Assembly (NCBI RefSeq): GCF_000699445.3
Contig: NC_067199.1
Span: 30,278,402 to 30,342,401, forward strand
DNA from: Schistosoma haematobium
Taxonomy: Eukaryota; Platyhelminthes; Trematoda; Strigeidida; Schistosomatidae
Length of the DNA stretch: 64,000 bases
Direction of reading: 5' to 3'
The notes below the pieces were generated by a model. It did no database searches, was not told the origin of the DNA, and saw only the letters and a program-made list of their open reading frames with translations. The translations under genes and the position numbers were made by a program. Of the stretch, positions 42,404-53,568 are shown piece after piece (positions within the stretch are counted from its first letter, which is position 1; each line of letters opens with the position of its first letter).

Positions 42404-42726
42404 TGTAGCGGTAAATAAATCCCCAAAATAAATAGCTCTGTAAGTTTTCGACATTGGATGCTGACCATATGTTTTAGTGGACTCATCTAGCTGAAGGCGC
42501 TCGGTCAGGCATCCAGACCAGATCACGTGTGGTAACGCCGTGCTCAACATCAACCGCAATCGCTAGCCAGATTAGATCAGAGAATTCCGATATATTGGTC
42601 ATTGCCAAATATACTCTTCCGATCTCCTTGACTCTGTCTTTTGATTTCTCTGGGTGGGAACGAAATATATTAGAAGGTGTTACTGGTAGAAGCGTTGTCA
42701 AACACTGAATACCTGTGACATCATCA
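42404..42726 (+). repeat. LTR 18 (outer right)
   Basis: A full 323 bp LTR that ends the array exactly at CATCATCA. The next bases are GGAT, not the TTGGTGAG that follows every internal LTR, so the array stops at an LTR edge and not at random. Confidence 0.95.
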
Positions 42727-42730
42727 GGAT
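42727..42730 (+). repeat. Right copy of the 4 bp target-site duplication (GGAT)
   Basis: Matches GGAT at 10398-10401 on the other side of the array. Confidence 0.75.
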
Positions 42731-45471
42731 AGTTAAAAGTTTTTTCTCTACTAGTTTTACGACGATAACTTATTAGTCCACTAATGAAACTAGTCATGTT
42801 TTATTAACACTGGGACTCACGATTCTAAATATGGAATTACATTATCACTAGATTGGGCTTTCTTCAGCACGGTGACAAGTAGTCGCTGTTAGAAAGCTGG
42901 AACTAGGAATCAATAACAATGGAGGAAATCACAATATTTAATAGACTGCAGGTTAAGTGCAATTTTGTCTACGCTCGACGCTCAACCATACTTTACTTTC
43001 ACCATTACATAACACCATGTCACAACGATATTCTGACTTTTCAGGAAGACTAGTAGAGTAGAGAATACCGAACCAAAGGAAACGTCTCTTCTGGTACCAT
43101 GAAACGAAGAATGGCCATGGTAAACCGTGGCGGTTTATCCATTAACTACATTCTAAGCTATCAGGCCATCACATTTTTCTATACAGAAACGGACGAAGAC
43201 ATCAATTCAGACGATACTCAACCCATTTCCTCCAAATGGCGTTCCGTTGCAAAAGCGCATACTTAGCGTTTTAGGGTCTTTCGGGAATATAAGTTAGCTA
43301 GACCCATGAACTTTTTAAAGTCACGATCAGTGTTTTATAAAGATCACATCTTAAAAAATAGTTCTACATCATACAACTTTGTCTAAATAAGGATGTTGTC
43401 TTGCTATATTATGACCATAAAACACAAGCCAAAAGAGTTCTCGACCTACGTACGGTATAATCGGATAGACTAGAATGTTTAAATTTGCAACATATACACT
43501 ATAGACGGACAGGAAAAGTGCAATGGTTAGGAGTATTTGAATTATTGTACGAATTAGGAATTCCAGATATAACGCAATTAAACCAAGGAGTACTAGATGA
43601 GCACGAACAAAGGTATTGTGTTGGGAATTTGTAATCAAGCAGTCACCAAGTGCAAAAGAATCATTAGTTCATACAAACGCCACAAAAATGTATGTTTATA
43701 ATGTATTGCATCGCTCACAACGTAACATCTGAATTCTTACAATAACAGATTGTGTGAAAGGACATACAATAATCTAAAAATCCATCTAGCTTTCTATATA
43801 GCTAGGAGATTTTTGGTGCGAAAGAAGATGCAATGAATAAGAAACGTGGTTGATAAATACGACATCTTAGTACGTGAGAATCGGCAAGGGTACTCTCTGC
43901 AAAATGAAATGTTTGCTTACTCTGAAACTCGTGGCCAGTGAGATTAACTCGGTTAGCTTCAAACTGGAACCCAGAAAATCAGCATGCCACACATTCATAA
44001 GTTTGAGACACAGATGACACAATCAGTATTCGTCACGAATTATGGTGTTTTGTAACTGCTTAACAATCTAAAATATATCAAGTTACTGGAACATGGTGAA
44101 CGACACTTTTGGCTGCTTTCGTTTACTACCAACATTATTATTATTAATATTATTGTTATTATTCACAAGCATCTTATGGGTACATAAGCGTTGTGAAGAA
44201 ACCATTTTGGGTTTCTTCAAACAATGCAATAATACACAATTTTCAATAATGTTAGCATAATACTTGCCATATTTAAAAAAATTTAGAGTAATAATAGTAG
44301 AATATTAATAATAATAAATCGGGTCTGTGCAATTGAGAAGAATATTGAATTGATTTCAAAGAAGGAAATGGATAAAATAAGGGGATAGAAATAAAGGAGA
44401 CGTGAAATACGCAAATAGTTTAATTGGCGTATTTGTGAACATAAAACAAGAACAAACGACTATGTATATGTCGTCAAATTAGTAACAAAAAATAATTAAG
44501 AAAAAACAACTTATTATTGTAGTAAAATATGACTCTAGAATAAATGTTTGTGCAGGCATAGTTTGGAGTGATGCGATGAAAGTCTCAATTGAGTGAAAAG
44601 GATAATGAAATATCAATATGTATGAGTCATAGTGAAGATAAAACGGGTCTGAGAAGTTAATTTAAGTGTAACACAAGTTATTGTCTTAATTACAAACTTC
44701 GTGATCTTAAGAATATTTATTTAGAAGGAAAGAAGAGAGAAAAGAAGTGAACACCTAGTGAAAAGTTTCATCCATGATAAGAATAATAATTGCGTAATGA
44801 GTATTAACCTCAGAAGGAAACCAACAATTTAGAAAAATAAAATAAAAATCCTTTAATGCACTCGGATAAATACCATGTAGATTTATGTAATAATATACAG
44901 TGTGAAACCGGATATTAGTATAAACATATGTGCAATAATAATTAAGAATGATGCTATGAAAGTCACAATTATTTTCAAAGGACAGTCAGGAATTAAATAT
45001 GTTAAGAAGGCTAAGAAGATATAAAAGGAATATCTAATGTGTCGGGGGAACAATAATGATAATAATGACAGTAATAATTATAGATACGAACATAAGCAGA
45101 CTTCATATATTAAGATAAATAGAAATAAAATAAAATAGACGTGAAAATATTTAAAGGTTTCGTTTTGCTTTCCAGGCAATTAAATGGATGACGGACCTTG
45201 TTTGTATAAATCATTATTGAATACATTGATATTCAATAGGTGAAATAATCCACTTTCGTAAAGAAAATCATCATCATTCAATACTAATAATAGGAAATAT
45301 AACGCCTATACAAAATGAGGAAGTGAATGAATGCTTGAACGATACTGTTTTGGCATGTGCTTAGTTATTTGAGGTTAACTATTAACCAACCAAAACTATT
45401 GATAAGTCGCAATCCAAACTATTTAAAAGGCTTTAGTATGATATCCAAATTGGAAGAGGACTCGAAGGACT
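42731..45471. other. AT-rich DNA right of the array
   Basis: No gene was recognised. It contains ATT/AAT-rich simple sequence around 44130-44170 and 44290-44320. A 89-residue minus-strand ORF at 43369-43638 is hydrophobic, but its composition is what AT-rich DNA yields, and it has no recognised motif. Confidence 0.5.
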
Positions 45472-45740
45472 TAAAGGGTCACAATTATTCTGAGTTTGAC
45501 AACACCTTATAATCGAAATGTTCCAACCTAGTTAAGTCAAAAGTCAGAAGCGAAGGGGTTCGAAGTAATATCTGATGGGCGATCAATGGTCAATCGAAGT
45601 TGACCGACGGTTGTAGTACATATGTAACACGGCGTGTCCACTCGTGATCTGGTGCAAGTGCGGTACCGAGCTACTACAGCTAGATGAGGCGAAGACTTAC
45701 AGAACTACTGATTTTTGGGATTTATTTACAACTGCAGACT
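45472..45740 (-). repeat. Diverged LTR related to the array family
   Basis: On the minus strand from 45740 it reads TGCAGTTGTAAATAAATCCC, where the array LTR reads TGTAGCGGTAAATAAATCCC. Further shared blocks in the same order are TTCTGTAAGT, CTCATCTAGCTG, GCTCGGT, CAGATCACG and CGCCGTG. Near its 3' end come AAGGTGTT, GTTGTCAAAC and TGTGAC. It is shorter and many positions differ, so it is an older relative in inverted orientation. No internal region of the array family adjoins it, so it may be a solo LTR. Confidence 0.75.
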
Positions 45741-46079
45741 CTTTAGTTGATTCACTTTTCAGAAGGAGGTATACAAAGCCTTTGCCTCCACAGTAAGTGC
45801 CTTTATCGGGTGATATAACTGCCAGCGTTTTGTCTGCAATGGTGACAACTGTTGAGTCATCTTATCACAGAGGTTCTTCCGTTCACTGGATTGCGGACAA
45901 ACCGAAATCACTTGTGATGTGGATAAAATCGCTGCATTTGGCTGAGATTGGAGTCATTTGAATTTTCAGCATTGTCCAGAATTAAACGGTGAATTTAGAG
46001 CACCTGGAGCAACAATCATCATAGTTATAAATATAGGAGGCTTTATTTATCAGGAATAGGACTGAATAATACTGTGGTG
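45741..46079. other. Unassigned stretch between the two retroelement remnants
   Basis: Not recognised. It could be the residual 3' internal region of the element whose LTR lies at 45472-45740, but no protein motif supports that. Confidence 0.35.
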
Positions 46080-47108
46080 GACCAGACGATATATAAACGC
46101 GAAAAGTAGTTTGTGTTGTTTGTCTTGACGTTGCACGGTTTAGTGCAACGGCGTGCTTTCTCACCATAATTTGAATGATACCAACAAATTCCGGCTGCCC
46201 GTTTGGGTGACCTAAGACGATGTCTGGATACTGATCTCTTTCTGGACGCAGATCTGGCAGGTCGAGAATGAAAGGTGGCTATAGTTGCCTGCAGCGATGC
46301 TAACTGCCGTGTTAACTGTGTTATTTGTTGCTGGATGTTGAGTGCGTCGCTCATGTTTTCTCTACTTGAGGATTGTATCATGTTAACGCCACGACTATCG
46401 GGATATATTTCTATCATTTTATCGGCCATGTCTGCTAAATCATCAAGACTGACAGAAGCTCCTGATATGCTGAGGATTTGTCTGACGTTATGTGGTAACC
46501 TTTGAACCACATCTGCTCAAGTAATGTTTCGTCTAACTTGTATGAGCCTGCTAGGTGTCTCATATGTCTTAGCAACTGTGAAGGTCTTTTGTCACCTAAC
46601 TCGCATGCGGTTAGCAGTTGCTGTAAGCTTTATTCGTCAGACTGTGATGTACAGTGGATTACTGCGGCTTTTATTTTGTCAAAGGGGTCCGTTTCTGGTA
46701 CATTATCTATCAGGTCTCCGACTTCTGCTGCCACTTCTGTGGTTAATACTCCAACGACGTAGGCATATTTTGTCGCTTGCGAGCGTATAACTCTCGCCAA
46801 AAATAGTACCTCAATTTGTGCAAACCAGATTCTGGGATTATTAACACCGTACGTTGGTAATCTTAACTCTGAAATAGCGTTGATCGAGCTTAAATCATTA
46901 TCTTCTGGTTGTGAAGAGTTTAGCGGGTTGGTCGGTGGACTATCTATATCAATGAGTTTGCCCGGAGAGTTCATAGCGGGAAAAATAAAAATGGTGTCGT
47001 GTCAAGTAATAATAATAAGAAAATATATGCAGATATATATTGTAAATGTCTATAACAAGTTCGAGGCTCACCAAATAATTGTGGCTGACCAGACGATATA
47101 TAAACGCA
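46080..47108 (-). mobile_element. Internally deleted Ty3/gypsy element (LTR end, gag, LTR end)
   Basis: A 21 bp LTR-end motif (GACCAGACGATATATAAACGC on the plus strand) occurs at 47087-47107 and again at 46080-46100, in the same orientation and flanking gag. On the minus strand the outer copy is followed by CCACAATTATTTGGTGAGCC, an LTR terminus plus a TGG-starting primer-binding site. The inner copy begins directly after the gag zinc knuckle. All of pol and most of the 3' LTR are therefore missing, consistent with a deletion between short similar sequences (both junctions have TTTT(C)GCG). The rest of the 5' LTR probably extends to about 47500, but its start was not fixed. Confidence 0.7.
46104..46974 (-). 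pseudogene. gag: Broken Ty3/gypsy gag
   Basis: It begins MNSPGKLIDIDSPP at 46974 and shows the gypsy Gag pattern LRLPTYGVNNPRIWFAQIE, YVVGVLTTEVAAEV and DPFDKIKAAVI. An in-frame stop at 46630-46632 interrupts it before SLQQLLTACELGDKRPSQLL. A frameshift near 46500 then moves it to RLPHNVRQIL, LDDLADMADKM and an Arg/Ser-rich stretch. It ends with an intact zinc knuckle CWYHSNYGEKARRCTKPC (C-x2-H-x9-C-x3-C). It is the same Gag superfamily as the array but clearly diverged, and it is a useful reference for the zinc-ligand position lost in the array. Confidence 0.85.
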
Positions 47109-47813
47109 AAACGTATCAACAAAGTTAATAAAGATCAATAGAAATGTTAATATATATAAGTTGATTATTACAAATACAATAGAAAGTTGGGACTCTACTT
47201 AAGTTCACCAAACTGATGCGTGTTCGGCTTTGGTCTGGTACTAAGAAACCACAATTATAAATGCTTGGTAATTCCAACCTGGTTGACGAACTCTCCAGTG
47301 ATATAATCCAACGTAGGATGTGACATATTCCAATTACAGTCTATAAATGTAGATAGTATTTGATTAAGAATTCAGTTAACTCAATCACAAACGAAGATAG
47401 AACCAGGAATGTGTGAGAAGTAGTGTATTTGTTAGCCAGCAAGAGTATGTCACGCTATGTGGTTGCACAACGGTAAAGTGTGTTCAAGGTCATTGCCTAA
47501 AACAACAGGTACAGTCGTTTAATGATAAATATACACACAGTGAAAGGTTGACGAAATAAATACAAATAATAATAAAAACTATTTACAAAATAGGCTTGTC
47601 AGGTCTATTACCATAATGCTTATTATACAGTCTACGGCCTATGAATGTGAGGACACACCTAAAAAACATGCAAAAAGCTCTGACAATCCACAATGTTACA
47701 TGTAAATTCAGTATTAGCAAATATTAGATTTACGGACGTTTTAATTAAGTAAACGGAATAGGTGGATATTTTGTTGTTGGGAGCAATTACGAAGTTTTTC
47801 GGTACTTCTGCGC
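47109..47813. other. Probable 5' LTR of the deleted gypsy element, then MICU upstream region
   Basis: The left half is presumed LTR because it adjoins the LTR terminus, but no second full copy is in the window to confirm it. The right part (to 47813) would include the promoter and 5' UTR of the MICU gene. An in-frame stop precedes the MICU ATG, with no earlier in-frame ATG. Confidence 0.4.
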
Positions 47814-50800
47814 ATGTTGTGGCATTGCTATTGCCGTAAGATCGGTGAGCTTGTAGGTACCGTCATTAGGACGAAGGTGGGAAGTGTAATAATAGCGACT
47901 GCATGTGGGTCTGTTTTGTCTGGGGTATTTTACTTTACTGTCAATGGTTATGAACATGTAAAAATGAAGGTTTGAGGAAACTACTGTTAGATAAAGCTTT
48001 TTCATTAGAATCAAAAGGCTGATATTAGACATCTGTCGCTTGAAGAAAAGTTCCGCACCTTCGCCTCTTTGCGATTTAACAGCGTTTTGTTGATGACCCC
48101 TTCAGATTTTTTACGTTCTTTGGTTGATGATCAAAAGCAGGGTAAATCGTTGTTTAGCCTATACTATGAAGTCTAACCAGTCAAAATGATGATAAAAAAT
48201 GATCCGCAATTCATCGAGAAAATAATGACCAGGGCATCTAAGAAGAAACATGGATCTCGTTTTTTTCGAAACCTTCAAAACGATGGGATAATAACATTTT
48301 CGGAATATTTGTTCCTGCTGCATATACTAACAAGTCTAAATACTTTTTGGTAACGTTAATGTTTTTCAGAATCTTCGTCGGGTTTCGAAATAGCATTCAA
48401 AATGCTTGATAGGGATCTAAGTGGATCTGTTGATGCTAGAGAATTCATGATCGTTAGTGATGATGTTCATATACGTACTTACCATGATTTCAGTTGAACC
48501 ATATAATCGCAGAAAGTACCGATGATATACTTGATACCGATAGAGGGGCATGTGATCTCGTAAGTTAAGAGCTTGTTTGACGACCTGAAAATATAGTTGC
48601 TTCCGGCAGACCAAGCTTATAATACAACTCTTATGACTCACCTATTTGGTTATAATAAGAATCATAACCTGAGCTTTGAGGAATTTAAAAGGTAAAATTA
48701 TAGAGTAAATTTTTGTTTCAATAGATTCATGCATAATGTTCAAACAGAAGCACTAGAGGTTGAATTTCAGGAGTTTTCTTCAGGCTCATCTGCAATTACA
48801 CCAGTCGATTTCGCCCGTATTATTCTTCGTTATACCACAGTGTCTACTTCTGAGTATGATGCATTCATAAATCGACTTGAAAAGGCTGTTCCCTCTAACA
48901 TAGTTCGTTCAGTTTGTTTTATTTAAAACTATATTTTAGGCAATCTCCTTCAATGAATTTCAGAAATTCTTCATGTTTCTAAACTGTTTGGATGATTTTG
49001 CACTGGCAGTAAAAATGTACACTATTGCAGGCCAGCCTATATCACTACGTATGTTTGCCACATTTTTGCTTTTTCTGCAAATAAGGTTTGAAAAATAACA
49101 AGTTGATGATTTTCTAGAAATTTAATGTTAGTTCAGTATAAAATTTTGTCTTTAGGTACCTTCAAGTGACTTATAATCTTTCAACAAAATATCTAACTAC
49201 TGAGTAGTTCATTTAAATTGGACTAATGAGTCCGTACTATTATCTTAGAAATTTGATTTTTAGTAGTGAGCTTATTCATAATCTCAGGATATCTATTAGT
49301 TTGGTCATTATTTTTTCGTTGAGATGCAAATTAAAATATGGTATCATTCACGTGTTGGCATAAACGCAAATGACAGATATACCGAATTCACTGGTCTTAT
49401 TAACAACTTTCGATCACGACTGCAGAGTTCAAGTTTTAAACACCTGCAACGTGTCGCTTAAAACAATTTTACAATCGGTTAGTTTTCCATGTTTTGGAAC
49501 ATGAGGTCAATGGGGCTAGCAGTCATACCATATCTGATCTCGACCTGTTTCGATTCATTTGATTGTCTCTTTTGGCATCTCTGTTGGTGCTGGTTATCTG
49601 TAACAAAATCCTCATTTTCAGTAAAAATCGAATGTATTTGAGAAGTTTACACCTTTTTGAAACCTTAACTTGGAACTCTCATTTTTACTGTCCTTCAACA
49701 GGCCTATCTCCGATGACTGGCGATAAACGAACGAATTTCAGTCAATATAAACTACGAACTCTCAAATAAGTCGACCCTTACATCATGGATGTAACTTCAG
49801 TTGGGCTTTCTTTTTAAATTTATCTAGATGTAACAAACGATGTATATGAGTAGTAGGATTAGAGCTGAATTATACTAGACCGCTTGCCTAACGCTTTAAC
49901 TAGGCTAACTCAACTTTATTTGATGTTCATAACATCCAAAATTATAATAAGTTTTTCTTTAATTAATTTATTAATCTCTTAATTATTTTTATACACGTTT
50001 AGTTTTTAATCTTTTCTAGCTGAATTTAAGCGAGCTGTTAAAGCATGCATTGGTAATGAATTAAGCTCTGATGTTTTAACAGTCCTGTTTGCCCTATTTG
50101 ATCGTGATGAAGACAATTGTCTTAGTTATAATGAATTCATTCACATCATGCGGGAGAGACATTCTGGAGGACTGTCGGTATGTCATTAGCTTTACATTTA
50201 TCGCATAACCCATTAGCCTTCTTAAGGTATTTCCTTTAAGTTAACATAATATTAAAGTTTTCAAACGTTTCACGTTTTTAATTTGCTACTTGTCATTAGA
50301 CAAAGAGGTATTACTCTGTTAATTTAGCGTTTCGTTTCTTTAAAGACAAAACTTTGTGGGTTTTATGTATTCGAAATTTACATTTTTTTCATGAGCAAGG
50401 TTAAATAAACACAGAAAATAATGTTGAAATCGTTTGCTGAAGTTTACTTGTTTTATAATATATTAAGTAAGCAATATATTCTTAAAAAAGGAAATAACGT
50501 GATTATTAAAGGCATGAAAAGCAACTACATTTTGTCGCGCAGTTATTATTATGTCACACGGTCGAAAACATTTAGACTTTCGTGTCATTACCATGGTTTG
50601 GGCCATGCGATTAAAGTAAAAACTTCATATATTAGTTATTAAAGCAGTTGAATTTATTACAAGAAATTAAGTTTGCATAAATTGAAAGTAACGTAAAAAG
50701 TAATTTATATTTTGTTGAATCAAATAAAATGTACACAAAGTAACAATGAAAACTGCGCGGCCCCCATCTATCCTGACAACCTGGGATTTATGTTTTGTCC

Positions 50801-52146
50801 TTGATATAGGCCATACTGTTGAATTTTTTAGCTGATAATCGGTTTAGAAAGGGAAATGGTTATAGTTTTTAAAAAAATAGTAGATGTTGAAATTAAGTAG
50901 TTTTCATATGGCATATGAAATCAGAATAATACTATATCCTTAACAAGTCACTGACGACATTCACTGAATTCGTGTGCGAAATTTAAGAAACTTGATGTGA
51001 TAACCGTGGTTTCATAAACGAACAATATGTTCTGTTTCAATTTTAAACTAATGAATAAAATATTACATGCTTTAGCTTTACACTTTAATAGCTGGAAATG
51101 AAAAGAAACCGTTGTTTTACACTTTCTTATCCAACGGCCGCATATTTAAATAAAGATTTTTATGTAAGCTTAATGCCATCTAGGCCATATCGCACGCTAA
51201 GAAGGTACTAAGGAGCTTCCCTTGGCTTATTTTCTGATCAAAATTTTGTTTGATGGAATGGTTAATTAATTGAAGCAAGTATGTGAAGCATTTATTCTTT
51301 GATTACCCCTAAAGGGACATAACTGTATACATGTTCACAATTAAAGTGTTCTATTATATCTAGAACTGATTGATCTTATTTATCCAGAATTCTAGAAAAC
51401 TCACCTTACAAGGTTTAATTATTGTGTTAACCCAAACATGATGTAAATGAGTACCTGAAATATTTCAGGTTATCAACAGAACATAGCTAGTTTCACTGAT
51501 TATGCATAGATTAATAATAGATCTTCTACTGTCACGTACGCTATGCTAGATGGGCGTTACGCTTTTTTAGATTACACTTGATTCGCTTTATGGGACTGTT
51601 TTTCGACATCTTAGTTTGACAGTAGCAGTATGTGAAATGTTCTCTGGGAGATCTGGACAAAATATCGCAGCAAAACATTTGATCTGTTTTTACAAACTAA
51701 CAGTACAAAAACATATCTGATTGGTTTTCGCGAAACAAGCAACTTTATTGTAAGAGTGCCTCAACACAAAATAAAACAATGTGGTTTCCTTCTGCGTAAA
51801 AGGTTCATCTCAGTGTAGAATAAATTGAGGCCATATTACGTAGTTTATGTAAGTTATAGTTAGTCAACCTGAACCTCATTTTTAAGAAGCATCATACTAA
51901 TTGTGTAACACGCGCACGCTTTTTGAAGTCTGTGAATAATAAAAAATGTACCATTGAAAAGCCTTTAATATATGGAACATTAACTAGAAAGTCATTTTAG
52001 TAAGTTTGTTCACACAACTAGAAAATGAATAATTACAAATTTTCTTTTGTTTTTGTTACTTTATACAGAGTACTTCTAAACATAATCAGTACACAAGGAT
52101 GTTTCGAAAGTGTCTAAAACGTGAACTCCAAAGTTCAGTGAATTGA
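47814..52146 (+). CDS. MICU2: Mitochondrial calcium uptake protein, MICU2/MICU3-like, 10 exons, apparently complete (402 aa)
   Basis: MICU proteins sit in the mitochondrial intermembrane space and gate the calcium uniporter (MCU) through EF-hands. Exons: 47814-47969, 48009-48141, 48181-48333, 48370-48452, 48494-48559, 48597-48691, 48725-48902, 48940-49048, 50020-50177, 52069-52146. All splice GT-AG with matching phases. The first seven introns are 33-41 bp; the last two are 971 and 1891 bp. Residues ~22-43 are a hydrophobic segment after a basic N-terminus, suiting mitochondrial import. MTPSDFLRSL, FFRNLQNDGIITFSEYLFLL, LTKSSSGFEIAFKMLD and VEFQEFSSG match the MICU2/3 pattern. EF-hand 1 is at 161-172 (D161, D163, S165, S167, D169, E172). 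EF-hand 2 is at 352-363 (D352, D354, D356, C358, S360, E363). The C-terminus FRKCLKRELQSS resembles MICU2. Length is close to human MICU2. Exon 1 is the least certain, since its donor GTTTGA is weak. Confidence 0.92.
49049..50019 (+). other. MICU intron 8
   Basis: 971 bp, GTATGT donor and TTTTCTAG acceptor. No exon or repeat was recognised inside; the ORF at 49563-49769 has no family signature. Confidence 0.8.
50178..52068 (+). other. MICU intron 9
   Basis: 1891 bp, GTATGT donor and TTATACAG acceptor. AT-rich, with nothing recognised. It ends just before the 25-codon terminal exon. Confidence 0.8.
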
Positions 52147-53524
52147 GGACAAGAATAACAGTGTCATAATTCAAACTTTAAAATCAACTCTTACGCTTAT
52201 ATGAATTCAATATCATAACTCATTATTCCTCTCTTCGATATTGAAATAACAACAATGATCCAAAGGATCAGCTTTATTTTGTTCAACTGAATTATAAACA
52301 TATTTATTTTTGAATGAATGTAATGGGTAAATGATCAAGTCTTTGAATAATGCATAGAATACGAAAGTCTTTCATGTGGATGTCTTGAATTGAACGTATA
52401 AACAAGTCAACAGACTGAACCAGTTTCATGCTAACATTTTACTCCTTGCTTACGTTTGTTTACATAATTTTTCGATGAAAAAATGTAGTTCCTCATGAAA
52501 ATAACTACTTAGGATGTTTGGAACCGGGACTCAATTAGGCTATTTTATTCAATGTTAAACAATCTGAAACAAACGATCAAGGTATGATATTTGATGACTC
52601 TCTCTGGCTGATCTATTTAGTTTCCTCGGAAAATGAAATAGATAGTTACTAACCATTTCTGTTTTTGTTGTCTAAGTTTATTAGCCATAATTAGATAAAT
52701 ATTTTTTAGTTAAAAATCATTTTCATTGTGCATAAAATTTCTAAATCATACACGTATCATGATGTAATTCAATAGAGTTTTGTTCGATTTGTTTTTTCCC
52801 AACAACTCATGTGACAGACTTTATGAACTAGTTTTTTTCTTATTATTTGCATTAAACCATATAAATTTTTTTTAGTTTATTCCGGTCATTTATTTACTCT
52901 GAAGAATTGGCTTACATTAAGTCACGAAATGTCAGAAATACAATCCTTTTATTCATTGGAATGCAAGAGAAAATATATAATTATTATTAAAATATAATTG
53001 AACAACAGTGTATATAGATCCAATACCGTTATGTAAATCCTCTTGCTCAAATTATGACGAAAGAAATTTTATTTACTTTGTTTCATTTCTTGATACGATA
53101 TATTTTTATTACACAAAAATATTCTCACTCCCTTTTTTATGTAATAAAAATATTTCATTTTGACGAATTTTATTAATTAATTTTGAAGCAGTAACATTCC
53201 CTTTTGTCCTCATGCTTAAAATATAACATCAAATAAAACTTTTAATCCATTAAGACAATGAAAGTTTCTAGTTGCCATCTATTTTTTAAACTAGTCTGTT
53301 AATATGATTTACAACACTATTTGAGAATAATCTCTAATGTACATAGCTGCACTTTTGTGTTCTTTTTGAAGAAGCAATTTTTAAAACGATTTTCAAAGTA
53401 ACTTGTAATATTCCCCTCTCTCAAGCTTAGTCGTAATATCAGTTGATATAAACTACTAAAACATAGAAATAAGAACATAATAAAGGTAAAATGACATTTT
53501 ATTTTGTTTCACTAGATAATTTGA

Positions 53525-53527
<3 letters not shown>

Positions 53528-53566
<39 letters not shown>
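53528..53566 (+). repeat. (TA)n microsatellite
   Basis: About 19 uninterrupted TA dinucleotides. Confidence 0.97.

Positions 53567-53568
<2 letters not shown>

Larger units (their letters stand above)
10402..42726 (+). mobile_element. 32.3 kb tandem array of a Gag-protease LTR retrotransposon: (LTR-internal)x17 plus a final LTR
   Basis: Seventeen head-to-tail units of 1879-1886 bp start at 10402, 12285, 14168, 16051, 17934, 19815, 21698, 23580, 25462, 27346, 29232, 31115, 32996, 34878, 36761, 38641 and 40520. A terminal LTR follows at 42404-42726. Neighbouring units share a single LTR. Each unit has an LTR (TGTAGCGG...CATCATCA), a TGG-starting primer-binding site, a ~176 bp leader with variable T and TA runs, gag, a -1 frame protease, a ~134 bp tail and a polypurine tract. 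All 17 Gag translations are identical and differences between units are rare single-base changes, so the expansion is recent or strongly homogenised. The flanking GGAT duplication suggests one integration event. Reverse transcriptase, RNase H and integrase are absent from every unit. Confidence 0.97.

Noticed and set aside
10402..42726. CRISPR-like or bacterial repeat array
   Set aside because: Units are 1.88 kb with LTR, gag and protease, and the setting is eukaryotic.
10481..42797. Repeated minus-strand ORFs of 93, 86, 82, 72 and 65 codons in every array unit
   Set aside because: They are antisense frames of the LTR, gag and protease. The 93-codon frame lies in the LTR/leader. Identity across units follows from DNA identity, and no protein family was recognised.
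43369..43638. 89-codon hydrophobic minus-strand ORF
   Set aside because: AT-rich composition alone predicts the Ile/Leu/Tyr bias; no motif and no splice support.
47787..48032. 81-codon minus-strand ORF over MICU exon 1
   Set aside because: It is antisense to a plus-strand frame that gives a mitochondrial-type N-terminus in phase with the downstream MICU exons.
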